Shown here: positions 49,015 through 56,950 of the stretch, in pieces
Position numbering within the stretch: the first letter of the stretch is position 1
How the letters are laid out: each line of letters begins with the position of its first letter
Assembly (NCBI RefSeq): GCF_000818015.1
Contig: NZ_CP007511.1
Location: 2,242,501 to 2,306,500, forward strand
Reading direction: 5' to 3'
Length of the DNA stretch: 64,000 bases
DNA from: Stutzerimonas balearica DSM 6083
GTDB lineage: Bacteria > Pseudomonadota > Gammaproteobacteria > Pseudomonadales > Pseudomonadaceae
The notes under the pieces: model-generated
The model's database searches: none
What the model was told of the DNA's origin: nothing
What the model saw: the letters and a program-made list of their open reading frames with translations, nothing else
Position numbers and translations under genes: made by a program

Positions 49015-50880
49015 TCAGGACGGGACTTCCTGAGTCCGGGGGCCGCGGCGACTGGCTTCGAGCGCTGCGGTGACAGTGCGGGCGTCGTAGCTGCCGCGCA
49101 GGCGGCGACCCTCGACGAAGAACGTCGGCGTGACATGCGCACCGCTGGCGACCGCACTGGCGAGGTCGCGCTCGACACGCTCGATCACCGCAGGGCTGTC
49201 GAGATCCGCGATGAACCGATCGACGTCGAGCCCAAGCTCTACGGCGTAGCCGATCAGATCCTCGCGCTCCAGCGCGTGCTGACGGGTGAACACGAAGTCC
49301 AGCCACGGCCAGAACATCCCCTGGTTCGCCGCTGCCTCGGACGCCCTCGCGGCAATCGGCCCGTGCGGGTGGTGCGGCAGATGGCGCACCACATACCGCA
49401 GGTCGTCACCGAAGTGGGCGCGAAGATCGTCCCACGAACCGGTGGCGTGCGCACAGTACGCGCACTCGAAGTCCACGTACTCGACGAGTGTGAGCTGGGC
49501 GTCCTCCGGACCGCGGATGTGATCGAGCTCCGGATCGACTGGTGGCTCAAGTACCATCGGCAAATCGGCAGTCTCCTCCCCCCACTTGAGAGCGGCGACC
49601 TTGAATATGAGCCACCCCAGCAACGTGGCGAGTACCATCGACACGAGCACCCCGACCGTCGCCTGGCGGCCCAGGTCAGAGGTCGTACCGAACGCGAGCC
49701 CGATGATGAGCAGCGACACGGTGAAACCGATCCCGGACAGCGCCGCACCACCGAACACGCTCCCCATCCCGACGCCCACCGGCAGGCGCCCCAGTCCGAG
49801 GCGGACTGCGGCTAGAGTGATGAGCCCGATGCCTAGAAGCTTACCGAGCACGAGTCCCGAGATGACGCCCCAGGTCACGGGCGAGCCGAAGGCCTCAGCG
49901 AGCAACCCGCCACGCAGATCCACCCCGGCGTTCGCCAAGGCGAACACCGGCACGATCAGCAGTGCCGCCGGCAGCCGCAGGAACTCGTGCAGCCGCTCGT
50001 TCACAGAGATACCGCGGGATAGTCCGCGGTCCACCGCGTGGGCCGATGCGGCACTCGGAGACTGCCAGAAGTCACGGAACAGTTGTCTTGCCGCGACGAC
50101 TTTGTGACGCTGCGTCGCGTAGGCGGGGATCAGGAGCCCCGCAGCCATCCCGGCCAGGGAGGCATGGATGCCGGAGTACACGGTCGCGAACCACAGCACG
50201 ATCACGATCAACACATACGGCGTCGCCCGCCACTGGCGGGTGCGCCCCAACAACCACAATCCAACGAGGCTGGCGAGGGCGATAAGCAACGGGACGATCC
50301 GGATCTCCTCGCTATAGACGATGCCGATGATGGACACTGCGAGGAAGTCATCGACCACGGTCAGGGTGAGCAGGAACACGCGCAACTGACCCGATAGCCG
50401 CGGGCCGACGATCGCCAAGGTGCCCAGCATGAACGCCGTATCGGTGCCGACCACCGCACCCCACCCGTGCAGGCCCTCACTTCCGGCTAGTTTCACGATC
50501 AGGACATACACCAGCGCGGGAAGCACGACTCCCGTGCCCCCCGCGATCAGGGCGAGGCGGGCACGGCTGCGGTCACGGAGCGATCCGTGGGCGAACTCCT
50601 GACGCACCTCCAGTCCGATCAGGAAGAAGAAGACGACCATCAGGCCGTCGTTGACCCAGTGATGCAGATCCATGTGTAGGCGCAGTGGCCCGAAGTTGAA
50701 CCCGACGTCTAGGTGCCACAACTCGAAATAGGCGTTAGATAGCGGCGAGTTCGCCCACACGAGCGCCACAACCGTGACGATCACCAGCAGCACCGCAGCG
50801 CCAGACTCCGTGCGTAGATAGTGGGCAACGCGTCTCCGTCTGATATGCGCCGAGGACTCACCGAAAGAAGAGGCTGGCAT
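49015..50880 (-). CDS. nhaA: Na+/H+ antiporter NhaA with C-terminal DsbA-like domain
   Basis: A 621-residue fusion. Residues 1-430 are NhaA with about 12 membrane helices. The conserved Asp pair for ion binding is in TVVDDFLAVSIIGIVYS, and NDGLMVVFFFLIGLEVRQEF is also typical. Residues 440-620 form a thioredoxin/DsbA-like domain with EYVDFECAYCAHATGSW, where CAYC is the redox pair, and the cis-Pro loop THVTPTFFVEG (here AHVTPTFFVEG). This NhaA-thioredoxin architecture is common in Actinobacteria, suggesting distant transfer. It starts with the leader shared with the uvrA-like gene, which follows after 25 bases. Confidence 0.9.
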   Translation of the reverse strand: MPASSFGESSAHIRRRRVAHYLRTESGAAVLLVIVTVVALVWANSPLSNAYFELWHLDVGFNFGPLRLHMDLHHWVNDGLMVVFFFLIGLEVRQEFAHGSLRDRSRARLALIAGGTGVVLPALVYVLIVKLAGSEGLHGWGAVVGTDTAFMLGTLAIVGPRLSGQLRVFLLTLTVVDDFLAVSIIGIVYSEEIRIVPLLIALASLVGLWLLGRTRQWRATPYVLIVIVLWFATVYSGIHASLAGMAAGLLIPAYATQRHKVVAARQLFRDFWQSPSAASAHAVDRGLSRGISVNERLHEFLRLPAALLIVPVFALANAGVDLRGGLLAEAFGSPVTWGVISGLVLGKLLGIGLITLAAVRLGLGRLPVGVGMGSVFGGAALSGIGFTVSLLIIGLAFGTTSDLGRQATVGVLVSMVLATLLGWLIFKVAALKWGEETADLPMVLEPPVDPELDHIRGPEDAQLTLVEYVDFECAYCAHATGSWDDLRAHFGDDLRYVVRHLPHHPHGPIAARASEAAANQGMFWPWLDFVFTRQHALEREDLIGYAVELGLDVDRFIADLDSPAVIERVERDLASAVASGAHVTPTFFVEGRRLRGSYDARTVTAALEASRRGPRTQEVPS

Positions 50881-50900
50881 GTGCTTATCCTGTAGTTTGT
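50852..50900 (-). repeat. Shared leader repeat, copy at nhaA
   Basis: Partner of 48961-49009. The match ends sharply upstream of CACAAACTACAGG, and sequence beyond is unrelated in the two places. Confidence 0.8.
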
Positions 50901-51094
50901 GAGATCACGATGGGCCGGTTTCGGATGGACCGATCAGGCGTCCGCCTCTGGCGGCGTCTCATCATCGAGCGAGCGCAGCCAAGCGAGTCTTTCTCCCGGC
51001 CTGCGCTCAACACCTCTGTCCGTTGGCTGATACCAACCCGGCCGCGCCACGCCCTCGGGAAAATAGGTTTGCCCAGCGGCATAAAAGGCTAGAA
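50901..51094. other. Upstream region of nhaA
   Basis: Contains a GC-rich hairpin GGCGTCCGCC-TCT-GGCGGCGTC (about 50937-50959) and no recognised gene. A 65-codon minus-strand frame (50885-51082) has no ribosome site and no family. Confidence 0.35.
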
Positions 51095-51125
51095 ATGGTG
51101 TCCACTTAAATCAGGTGGACACCAT
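51095..51125 (-). terminator. Perfect hairpin ATGGTGTCCAC
   Basis: ATGGTGTCCAC (51095-51105) pairs perfectly with GTGGACACCAT (51115-51125) around nine bases. It spans the stop codon of a 93-codon minus-strand ORF. It could be that gene's terminator or an element end. Confidence 0.45.
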
Positions 51126-51392
51126 CGCCTTTGGCGTCGAGGCCAGGAAGGTGTGTTGGCCGGACGGATACACAGAATCGGCCAGAAGCGGGCATTGCGG
51201 GTCGAAGTTCTTGTATTCGGGGACTGGGGCTGGGGACGGGCGAAAGAGACCGAAGTAGGTCCTGCACATCGCTAGTGTGCGGCCTTTGCTGTAGCGGTTC
51301 CCGGTGCGACCAACGTCAACGGCTTTGACAGCCCATGACGTGCGACCGGGATATCGCCCCTCCAAAGACCCAAGGTACTCTCTAGCGAACAC
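51111..51392 (-). CDS. Unrecognised 93-residue ORF
   Basis: A minus-strand frame starting at a GTG (MFAREYLGSLEGRYPGRTSW) with no recognisable domain. It is preceded closely by another small ORF and ends in a hairpin. It might be a real small gene or a remnant. Confidence 0.3.
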   Translation of the reverse strand: MFAREYLGSLEGRYPGRTSWAVKAVDVGRTGNRYSKGRTLAMCRTYFGLFRPSPAPVPEYKNFDPQCPLLADSVYPSGQHTFLASTPKAMVST

Positions 51393-51411
51393 CGCCCTAG
51401 GGGCACTCCTC

Positions 51412-51597
51412 TCAAGATATCTGAGGATCGCCTTGCACCTCCAGAGATTGCATCGCCTTGCTGCTCAACAGCATCTGTTTTGAGGCAAGCTCGTTTACCT
51501 CAACGTAGTGGCGAAGCTTGGTTGGGGTCATGCTTACCCCAGTCTCGTCGCGGACCACCCGGACAATCGTGTCATAGCTGTAGTTGCGTTTGAGCAC
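51412..51597 (-). CDS. Small helix-turn-helix-like ORF
   Basis: A 61-residue frame from a GTG. SYDTIVRVVRDETGVSMTPT then KLRHYVEV resembles small DNA-binding proteins of plasmids and integrative elements that have a 'dissect-and-bind' HTH of this length. No ribosome site is evident. Tentative. Confidence 0.3.
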   Translation of the reverse strand: MLKRNYSYDTIVRVVRDETGVSMTPTKLRHYVEVNELASKQMLLSSKAMQSLEVQGDPQIS

Positions 51598-51787
51598 ATG
51601 ACAATTACGCTACATCAGGCTTTTGACTCATCCGCCCTCCTCCGGAGTCGCTACCAATTCCTATTAGTTGGACGTTTCGGATGAAGTCGTTGACGGCTGG
51701 GTGATGGTCTTGCGAGACGATCTCAATAGGAGGCATTTCAAGGCGCTCACTGAATCGCTCATGGGCGCTACTCTTGAATCCAGCATT

Positions 51788-51814
51788 GGCTACCTACCGC
51801 ATGAGCCGGTAGCC
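51788..51814 (-). terminator. Hairpin after the MDR-family gene
   Basis: GGCTACC (51788-51794) and GGTAGCC (51808-51814) form a stem 9 bases beyond the stop codon of the minus-strand gene at 51823. No clear T-run. Confidence 0.4.
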
Positions 51815-51822
51815 AGATACCG

Positions 51823-52842
51823 TCAGAAGCCCTCCAGAACGATCTTGCCCTTTGCCTTGCCGCTCTCCAGCAAGGCATGGGCGCGACGTAGGTTTTCGGC
51901 GCTGATACGCCCGTAGTTTTCGCCAACGGTGGTGCGCAACACACCCGCATCGATCTGGCGGGCCACTTCATTGAGGATGTTGTGCTGCTCCTGCATGTCC
52001 TCGGTCTCGTACAGCGAGCGCGTGTACATCAGCTCCCAGTGCAGCGACAGGCTCTTGCGTTTGAGCGGTACGACGTCCAGCGTGGCCGGGTCATCGATCA
52101 GGCCCAACCTGCCCTGTGGCTTCAGTGACTCGATGATCTGCTCGTAATGCCGATCGGTCTGCGTCAGGCTTGCGACGTAGCTGACCTGCGGAAGGCCGAT
52201 GCGCTTGAGCTCTTCGCTCAGTGGCTTGGTGTGATCGATCACGTAATGGGCGCCGAGTTCGGTGACCCAGGCCTGGGTTTCAGGGCGCGAAGCCGTACCA
52301 ATGACGGTCAGGCCGGTCAACTGACGCGCCAGCTGAGTCATGATTGAACCCACCCCGCCTGCAGCGCCAATGATCAGCAGCGTTTCGCCACGGTCGGTGG
52401 TGTCGCGCGCTACGCCGAGGCGATCAAATAGCAATTCCCAAGCGGTCAGAGACGTCAGGGGAAGCGCCGCGGCCTGGGCGAACTCCAGCGACTGTGGCAT
52501 CGATCCGACAATGCGCTCGTCTACCAGCTGCAACTCACTGTTGCTGCCCGGGCGGATCAGCGACCCGGCGTACCACACCTTGTCACCGGGCTTGAACAGC
52601 GTTACGTCGGAACCGACCGACTTGACCACGCCGGCAGCGTCCCAACCGAGGATGCGCGGCTGTGTTTCGTCTGTATGCGGCACGTAGCCCTGGCGGACTT
52701 TGGTATCGACCGGGTTGACCGATACGGCCTTGACTTCTACCAGCAGGTCGCGCGGCCCCGGCACTGGCTCGGGTAGATCGATCTCCACGAGGGCGTCAGG
52801 GTTCTCAACAGGCAGACATTTGAAGTGTGCAATGGCTTTCAT
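51823..52842 (-). CDS. Zinc-type alcohol dehydrogenase/quinone oxidoreductase family protein
   Basis: A 339-residue medium-chain dehydrogenase/reductase. PGPRDLLVEVKAVSVNPVDT covers the GroES-like part and LLIIGAAGGVGSIMTQLARQ is the NADPH motif. The zinc ligands of true alcohol dehydrogenases are missing, as in zeta-crystallin-type quinone reductases. It ends a four-gene minus-strand run (OYE, MDR, monooxygenase-like, MDR), starting ten bases after the monooxygenase-like gene. A role in reducing quinones or enones is inferred. Confidence 0.9.
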   Translation of the reverse strand: MKAIAHFKCLPVENPDALVEIDLPEPVPGPRDLLVEVKAVSVNPVDTKVRQGYVPHTDETQPRILGWDAAGVVKSVGSDVTLFKPGDKVWYAGSLIRPGSNSELQLVDERIVGSMPQSLEFAQAAALPLTSLTAWELLFDRLGVARDTTDRGETLLIIGAAGGVGSIMTQLARQLTGLTVIGTASRPETQAWVTELGAHYVIDHTKPLSEELKRIGLPQVSYVASLTQTDRHYEQIIESLKPQGRLGLIDDPATLDVVPLKRKSLSLHWELMYTRSLYETEDMQEQHNILNEVARQIDAGVLRTTVGENYGRISAENLRRAHALLESGKAKGKIVLEGF

Positions 52843-52852
52843 TCGGAGCTCC

Positions 52853-53146
52853 TCAGGAGACGCGGTACATTTTCATGACGGAGAATTTTTCGGCGGCGCG
52901 TTCGATGACGGGCAGCGCTGCCTGGAAATGCGGGGTGGCCTCGTGCGCAGTCAGCGCCGCTTCGTCTCGCCACTGCTCAACCATATGGAAGGTGCGAGGC
53001 TGTTCTGCATCTTTATGAAAGTCGTATTGGATGCAGTCTGCTTCGGCGCGACTTGCGCCTTGCAGATCCTGCAGCGTCTGCTGGAGCTCATCTTCGGAGC
53101 CGGCCTTGGCGACCAATGTGGCAACCAGTGTGAGTGGGGTGGTCAT
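52853..53146 (-). CDS. Antibiotic-biosynthesis-monooxygenase-fold protein (YgiN-like)
   Basis: A 97-residue protein starting MTTPLTLVATLVAKAGSEDE. The ABM dimeric alpha-beta barrel pattern is visible (CIQYDFHKDAEQPRTFHMVE, then QWRDEAALTAHEATPHF). YgiN-type members oxidise quinols and work with quinone reductases. I place the start at 53146, after CAGGAGG, rather than at the longer in-frame start at 53239. It lies between two quinone-reductase-like genes. Confidence 0.85.
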   Translation of the reverse strand: MTTPLTLVATLVAKAGSEDELQQTLQDLQGASRAEADCIQYDFHKDAEQPRTFHMVEQWRDEAALTAHEATPHFQAALPVIERAAEKFSVMKMYRVS

Positions 53147-53244
53147 CGAACCTCCTGTCTGTGCATGTGTGAGAGACGCATCGAGCTGGCATGGGCTTAT
53201 CGACAGTGACCCTACCGGCCATGCCGCGAAGACCTGCACGTGGT

Positions 53245-54234
53245 TTAAAGCGTTACAACAATCTTGCCCACCTGGGCATTCGATTCCATGTACCGGTGAG
53301 CCTCGGCCATCTCGTCGAAGCTGAATGTACGGTCGATTACCGGCTGCAGCTGCCCAGAGGCGAGCCCTTCGTTGATGAAGTGCTTGGCCCGTTCGAGTTT
53401 TTCTCGATCCTGGGTGATCTCGAACAGCTGATAACCACGCAGCGTCAGATGCTTGCCGAGCAGGTCCATGACCGACACAGGGATATCCCGAGTGTCCAAA
53501 GCGCCGTACTGGAAGAAGATGCCGTGGTTCGCCAGTGCCTTGAGCACCAAGGCCACTTCGGGCCCGCCAACGGGATCGAAGGCCATGCGAGCGCCTTTGC
53601 CATGAGTCATCGTCATGACCTCGGCCACCATGTCCTGCTCCTGCGTCGCAATGACTGCCGCCGCCCCGGCCTGAAGTAAGGCCTCGCGCTTGTCGCTGGT
53701 GCGGGTCAGCGCGACAGGAACGGCGCCCACCATGTTCGCAATCTGGATAGCGGCAAGCCCCACGCTGCTGGACGCCGCACGGATTAGCACCGTCTCGCCG
53801 GCCTGCAGCCCACCAAGCTCGATCAGTGCGCCATAGGCAGTGACAAACTTCATCCAGGTCGCCGCTGCTTCCGTGAAAGAAAGCGCTTCCGGGTGTTTGA
53901 CCACCGCGTGAGCCGGCGCGTCGACCAATTCACCGTACAAGCCGTATTCGTCAAAGGAGAACGCGGGCACTACGCTGACCGCATCGCCAACAGCGAAGCC
54001 GACCACACCGGGACCCACTGCAGATACGGTCCCAGCCGCTTCATAGCCCAGCATGGCGGGAAACGTCGGTTCGATGACGTACTGGCCTGTGCGGTACATC
54101 ACTTCAGCCCGGTTGATGCCGAGCGCCCTGACGTTGATTTGAACCTCGTTCGCGCCGGGAGCCGGCACGTCGATCTCGTCGATCTGGAGAACCTCCGGTC
54201 CACCGGTGCGATGAAAGCGTATGACGCGAGACAT
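53245..54234 (-). CDS. Zinc-type alcohol dehydrogenase/quinone oxidoreductase family protein
   Basis: A 329-residue MDR protein, full length. MSRVIRFHRTGGPEVLQIDE is the typical quinone-oxidoreductase opening, LIRAASSSVGLAAIQIANMV is the nucleotide-binding loop (with AASSSVG in place of GAAGGVG), and RTSDKREALLQAGAAAVIAT follows. The Zn ligands are absent. It shares the fold with the MDR protein at 51823 but only distant sequence. Same operon as the OYE gene upstream. Confidence 0.9.
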   Translation of the reverse strand: MSRVIRFHRTGGPEVLQIDEIDVPAPGANEVQINVRALGINRAEVMYRTGQYVIEPTFPAMLGYEAAGTVSAVGPGVVGFAVGDAVSVVPAFSFDEYGLYGELVDAPAHAVVKHPEALSFTEAAATWMKFVTAYGALIELGGLQAGETVLIRAASSSVGLAAIQIANMVGAVPVALTRTSDKREALLQAGAAAVIATQEQDMVAEVMTMTHGKGARMAFDPVGGPEVALVLKALANHGIFFQYGALDTRDIPVSVMDLLGKHLTLRGYQLFEITQDREKLERAKHFINEGLASGQLQPVIDRTFSFDEMAEAHRYMESNAQVGKIVVTL

Positions 54235-54360
54235 AGCGTAATCCTCAGCTATCTATCGGAAGGGCCGAGCCATGAGCGGCCCAGCCAGGTAGCCACCAGC
54301 GCACATCGGCGCTGAGGCAGCGGGCGATTAGGCCATGACGGCCGTCTTCGCCCCGACGGA

Positions 54361-55452
54361 TCACTTGTAGCGTTCAAGCCAGTGGGCATAGGGAGCCGGC
54401 AAGGTCCAGGACGCACGCTCTACGCCCAGCTCTTGGGCGGCAAGATAGGACCAATTTGGATTGGCCAGATGTGCTCGCCCAATCATCGCCAAGTCCAGCT
54501 GACCGCTCTTGACCGCTTCTTCGGCAACGCTTGGCGTGCCGAAGCCCCATGCCGAAGCCACTGGTATCCCCGCCTCACGCTTCACGCGCTGGGCAACTTC
54601 GCCCATGAAGCCAGGCGCCCAGGGAATGTTGGTTTCAGCGATGGTGAAACCAATGCTGACGCTCAGCAGATCCAGGCCACCATCTTTGAAGCGACGTGTC
54701 AGTTCGATAGCCTCGGTCAGCGTCTGTTCGTCCCGGCCGTCATATTCGATAACCCCTAGACGAGCGGTTAGCGGCAGGTGCTCCGGCCAAACCTCACGAA
54801 CAGCCGCCAGCGTTTCAAGCAGGAAGCGGCTACGGTTGTCGAAACTGCCGCCGTAGGCGTCATCGCGATGGTTGGAGTGTTCGGAAAGGAACGACTGGGC
54901 CAGATAACCATGGGCGAAATGCAGCTCCAGCCACTCGAAGCCAGCGTCACGCGCACGGCGAGCGGCTGCGACGAAATCCTCACGCACACGGGCAATGTCT
55001 TCCAGCGTCATGGCTTGCGGCTGCTTGGCCAGGTGACCGCCAAAAGCTATGGCCGATGGAGCGATGGTCTGCCAGCCACGGGCGTCATCTTCAGCGATGT
55101 GGTCATCGCCTTCCCATGGACGGTTTGCGCTTGCCTTGCGACCGGCGTGGGCGATCTGCAGGCCGGGGACCGAGCCGGCTGCCTTGATCGACTGCACCAC
55201 CGGTACGAAGGCCTGGGCCAGCTCATCGTTCCAAATACCCGCACAGCCAGGAGTGATCCGCCCTTCTGGCGCTACAGCGGTTGCTTCGACAATCACCAAC
55301 CCCGCCCCGCCACGCGCAAGGGAGGCGTAGTGAACACTGTGCCACTCGTTGATCAGGCCATCGTTTGACGAGTACATGCACATAGGGGGAATCGCAATAC
55401 GGTTGCGAAGCGTGACGTCTTTAAGCGTGAAGGGTTGGAACAGCGCAGACAT
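54361..55452 (-). CDS. YqjM-type NADH:flavin oxidoreductase (Old Yellow Enzyme)
   Basis: A 363-residue FMN enzyme of the thermophilic-like/YqjM class, differing from NemA. LFQPFTLKDVTLRNRIAIPP, MCMYSSNDGLINEWHSVHYA (with the class-specific Cys of PPMCMYS), HFAHGYLAQSFLSEHSNHRD and DLAMIGRAHLANPNW are seen. It reduces enones and quinones. It is the first gene of the four-gene minus-strand operon and is divergent from an ArsR-type gene. Confidence 0.93.
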   Translation of the reverse strand: MSALFQPFTLKDVTLRNRIAIPPMCMYSSNDGLINEWHSVHYASLARGGAGLVIVEATAVAPEGRITPGCAGIWNDELAQAFVPVVQSIKAAGSVPGLQIAHAGRKASANRPWEGDDHIAEDDARGWQTIAPSAIAFGGHLAKQPQAMTLEDIARVREDFVAAARRARDAGFEWLELHFAHGYLAQSFLSEHSNHRDDAYGGSFDNRSRFLLETLAAVREVWPEHLPLTARLGVIEYDGRDEQTLTEAIELTRRFKDGGLDLLSVSIGFTIAETNIPWAPGFMGEVAQRVKREAGIPVASAWGFGTPSVAEEAVKSGQLDLAMIGRAHLANPNWSYLAAQELGVERASWTLPAPYAHWLERYK

Positions 55453-55483
55453 TGGTTTCTCCGAGGGTTGTCTATTACGTTAA

Positions 55484-55499
55484 TTCGATAGTATTCGAA
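55484..55499. promoter_or_regulatory. Operator candidate between the OYE and ArsR-type genes
   Basis: TTCGA-TAGTAT-TCGAA is a perfect 16-bp dyad (TTCGATAGTATTCGAA, imperfect only in the centre), midway between divergent genes. The ArsR-type protein probably binds here and controls both directions. Confidence 0.6.
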
Positions 55500-55535
55500 C
55501 TATGGAGATAGAGCAAACCCGTGTATGCTTCGTTC

Positions 55536-55838
55536 ATGCGCCCCTACAAACACCCTCCCGTCACTGAATTCGTCCTCGAGCGTCTGCTATACGCCTTGAG
55601 CGATCCTGTGCGCCTGGAGATCGTCCGACGCCTTGCCGAACTGGGCGAAGCCAGCTGTGGCGAATTGGACGGTGGCCGACCAAAGTCCACCATGTCCCAT
55701 CACTTCAGGGTGCTGCGAGATGCCGGGTTGGTCCAAACCCAAACCATCGGCACGACCCATATGAACTCGTTGCGCAGGGATGATTTGAACAATCGATTTC
55801 CTGGTTTGCTCGAGACGATCTTATCTCAGCGCGGCTAA
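55536..55838 (+). CDS. ArsR-family transcriptional regulator
   Basis: A 100-residue winged helix starting MRPYKHPPVTEFVLERLLYA. ALSDPVRLEIVRRLAELGEA is the first part of the fold and the recognition helix is in KSTMSHHFRVLRDAGLVQTQ. A lone Cys (EASCGEL) lies just before the recognition helix, as in quinone- or electrophile-sensing members. I choose the ATG at 55536 since the upstream ATG overlaps the promoter. It is divergent from the OYE operon. Confidence 0.9.
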   Translation: MRPYKHPPVTEFVLERLLYALSDPVRLEIVRRLAELGEASCGELDGGRPKSTMSHHFRVLRDAGLVQTQTIGTTHMNSLRRDDLNNRFPGLLETILSQRG

Positions 55839-56129
55839 GGCTGGCTTGAGAGTCAATTCATCGAGGAAGACGTTGAAGACGGCCTGCTTCGAAACCCTGG
55901 GCTCCAGTGAGCTCAGGGACTACCTCGCCGCTGACTGCGGAAGCATGACTAGTCCCGACGTAAACGCCTTACCCAGATGGCCTCAATCGAGCAGCTGGAG
56001 CGTTTCGCTTGTGCGCAGTATCGGTGGCTCGTCTACAGATTATGCCGCTTACGACAGGCCGCTAGTGGCCGGTTAGCGACCACTGTTCTGGCTAGCCATC
56101 CTTGTCCTCCCACACGTGGAGGACTTTCC
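55839..56129. other. Spacer before the small recombinase
   Basis: No recognised gene. A plus-strand frame (55846-56076) has no family or ribosome site. Confidence 0.4.
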
Positions 56130-56750
56130 ATGAACATCATCGCTACCAGCAGCCGTCAGCCCTGGAACAAAGGAAAATTGGTCGGACAGAAAACTCCGCT
56201 CCGACTCAGAGATATCTGGGCCATCCGAGTAAGGCTTCAAATTGCAGAGAGAACCCGGGATCTAGCCCTCTTCGATCTGGCCATCGACAGCAAGCTTCGA
56301 GCCTGCGACTTAACCAAGCTCCGTGTGCACGACGTTGCGCATGGCGACCGCGTGTCATCACGAGCCATGGTGATGCAGCAGAAAACGCAGCGGCCAGTGC
56401 AGTTTGAGATCACTGAGCAAACACGGTCTGCTCTCGCGGCCTGGATACATCAAGCCCAGCTCCGCAACGAGGACTGCCTGTTTCCGAGCCGGCTACATAC
56501 CTCAGACCATCTATCCACTCGTCAATACGCTCGTATCGTCAAAGGCTCGGTGAAAGCCATAGGCCTTGATCCAGCCATGTATGGTACTCACACAATGAGA
56601 CGTACGAAGGCATCACTGATCTATCGCAGGACCAAAAACCTGCGGGCGGTTCAACTGCTGCTCGGCCATACGAAGCTGGAGAGCACGGTTCGATATCTGG
56701 GGATAGAGGTCGACGACGCTCTGGAGATGGCGGAACAAACCGAGGTTTGA
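56130..56750 (+). CDS. Small tyrosine recombinase
   Basis: A 206-residue protein that is nearly only the catalytic domain. The catalytic residues are in DSKLRACDLTKLRVHD (Arg), THTMRRTKASLIYRR (HxxR) and LLGHTKLESTVRYLGIEV (His and Tyr). The start MNIIATSSRQPWNKGKLVGQ follows AGGACTTTCC. Without a separate core-binding domain it resembles phage- or IS-like small recombinases. It may mark an earlier integration that brought in the 51-56 kb region. Confidence 0.85.
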   Translation: MNIIATSSRQPWNKGKLVGQKTPLRLRDIWAIRVRLQIAERTRDLALFDLAIDSKLRACDLTKLRVHDVAHGDRVSSRAMVMQQKTQRPVQFEITEQTRSALAAWIHQAQLRNEDCLFPSRLHTSDHLSTRQYARIVKGSVKAIGLDPAMYGTHTMRRTKASLIYRRTKNLRAVQLLLGHTKLESTVRYLGIEVDDALEMAEQTEV

Positions 56751-56758
56751 TCATGCAT

Positions 56759-56785
56759 AGCGACGGTTGAAGCCAAGCCGTCGCT
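56759..56785 (+). terminator. Hairpin after the small recombinase
   Basis: AGCGACGG (56759-56766) and CCGTCGCT (56778-56785) form a stem 8 bases after the stop. No T-run. Confidence 0.45.
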
Positions 56786-56950
56786 AACCGGCCAATTGCA
56801 GCTCTAGCCATGAAGCATTGTGCAATTGAGGGGGGATATCAATTAGTGGGTAAAATGGAAGATGCTCCACGTCGCACGCAGCCACTGTGCAACTCGACAA
56901 TAAAGTTTTTAGTCGACATTTTTATTTAAAACGCTACTTATGGAGGCTAT

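Noticed and set aside
46311..49815. Long plus-strand ORFs opposite the uvrA-like and nhaA genes
   Set aside because: They lack ribosome sites and families and lie opposite two clear genes. GC-rich third positions explain the long frames.
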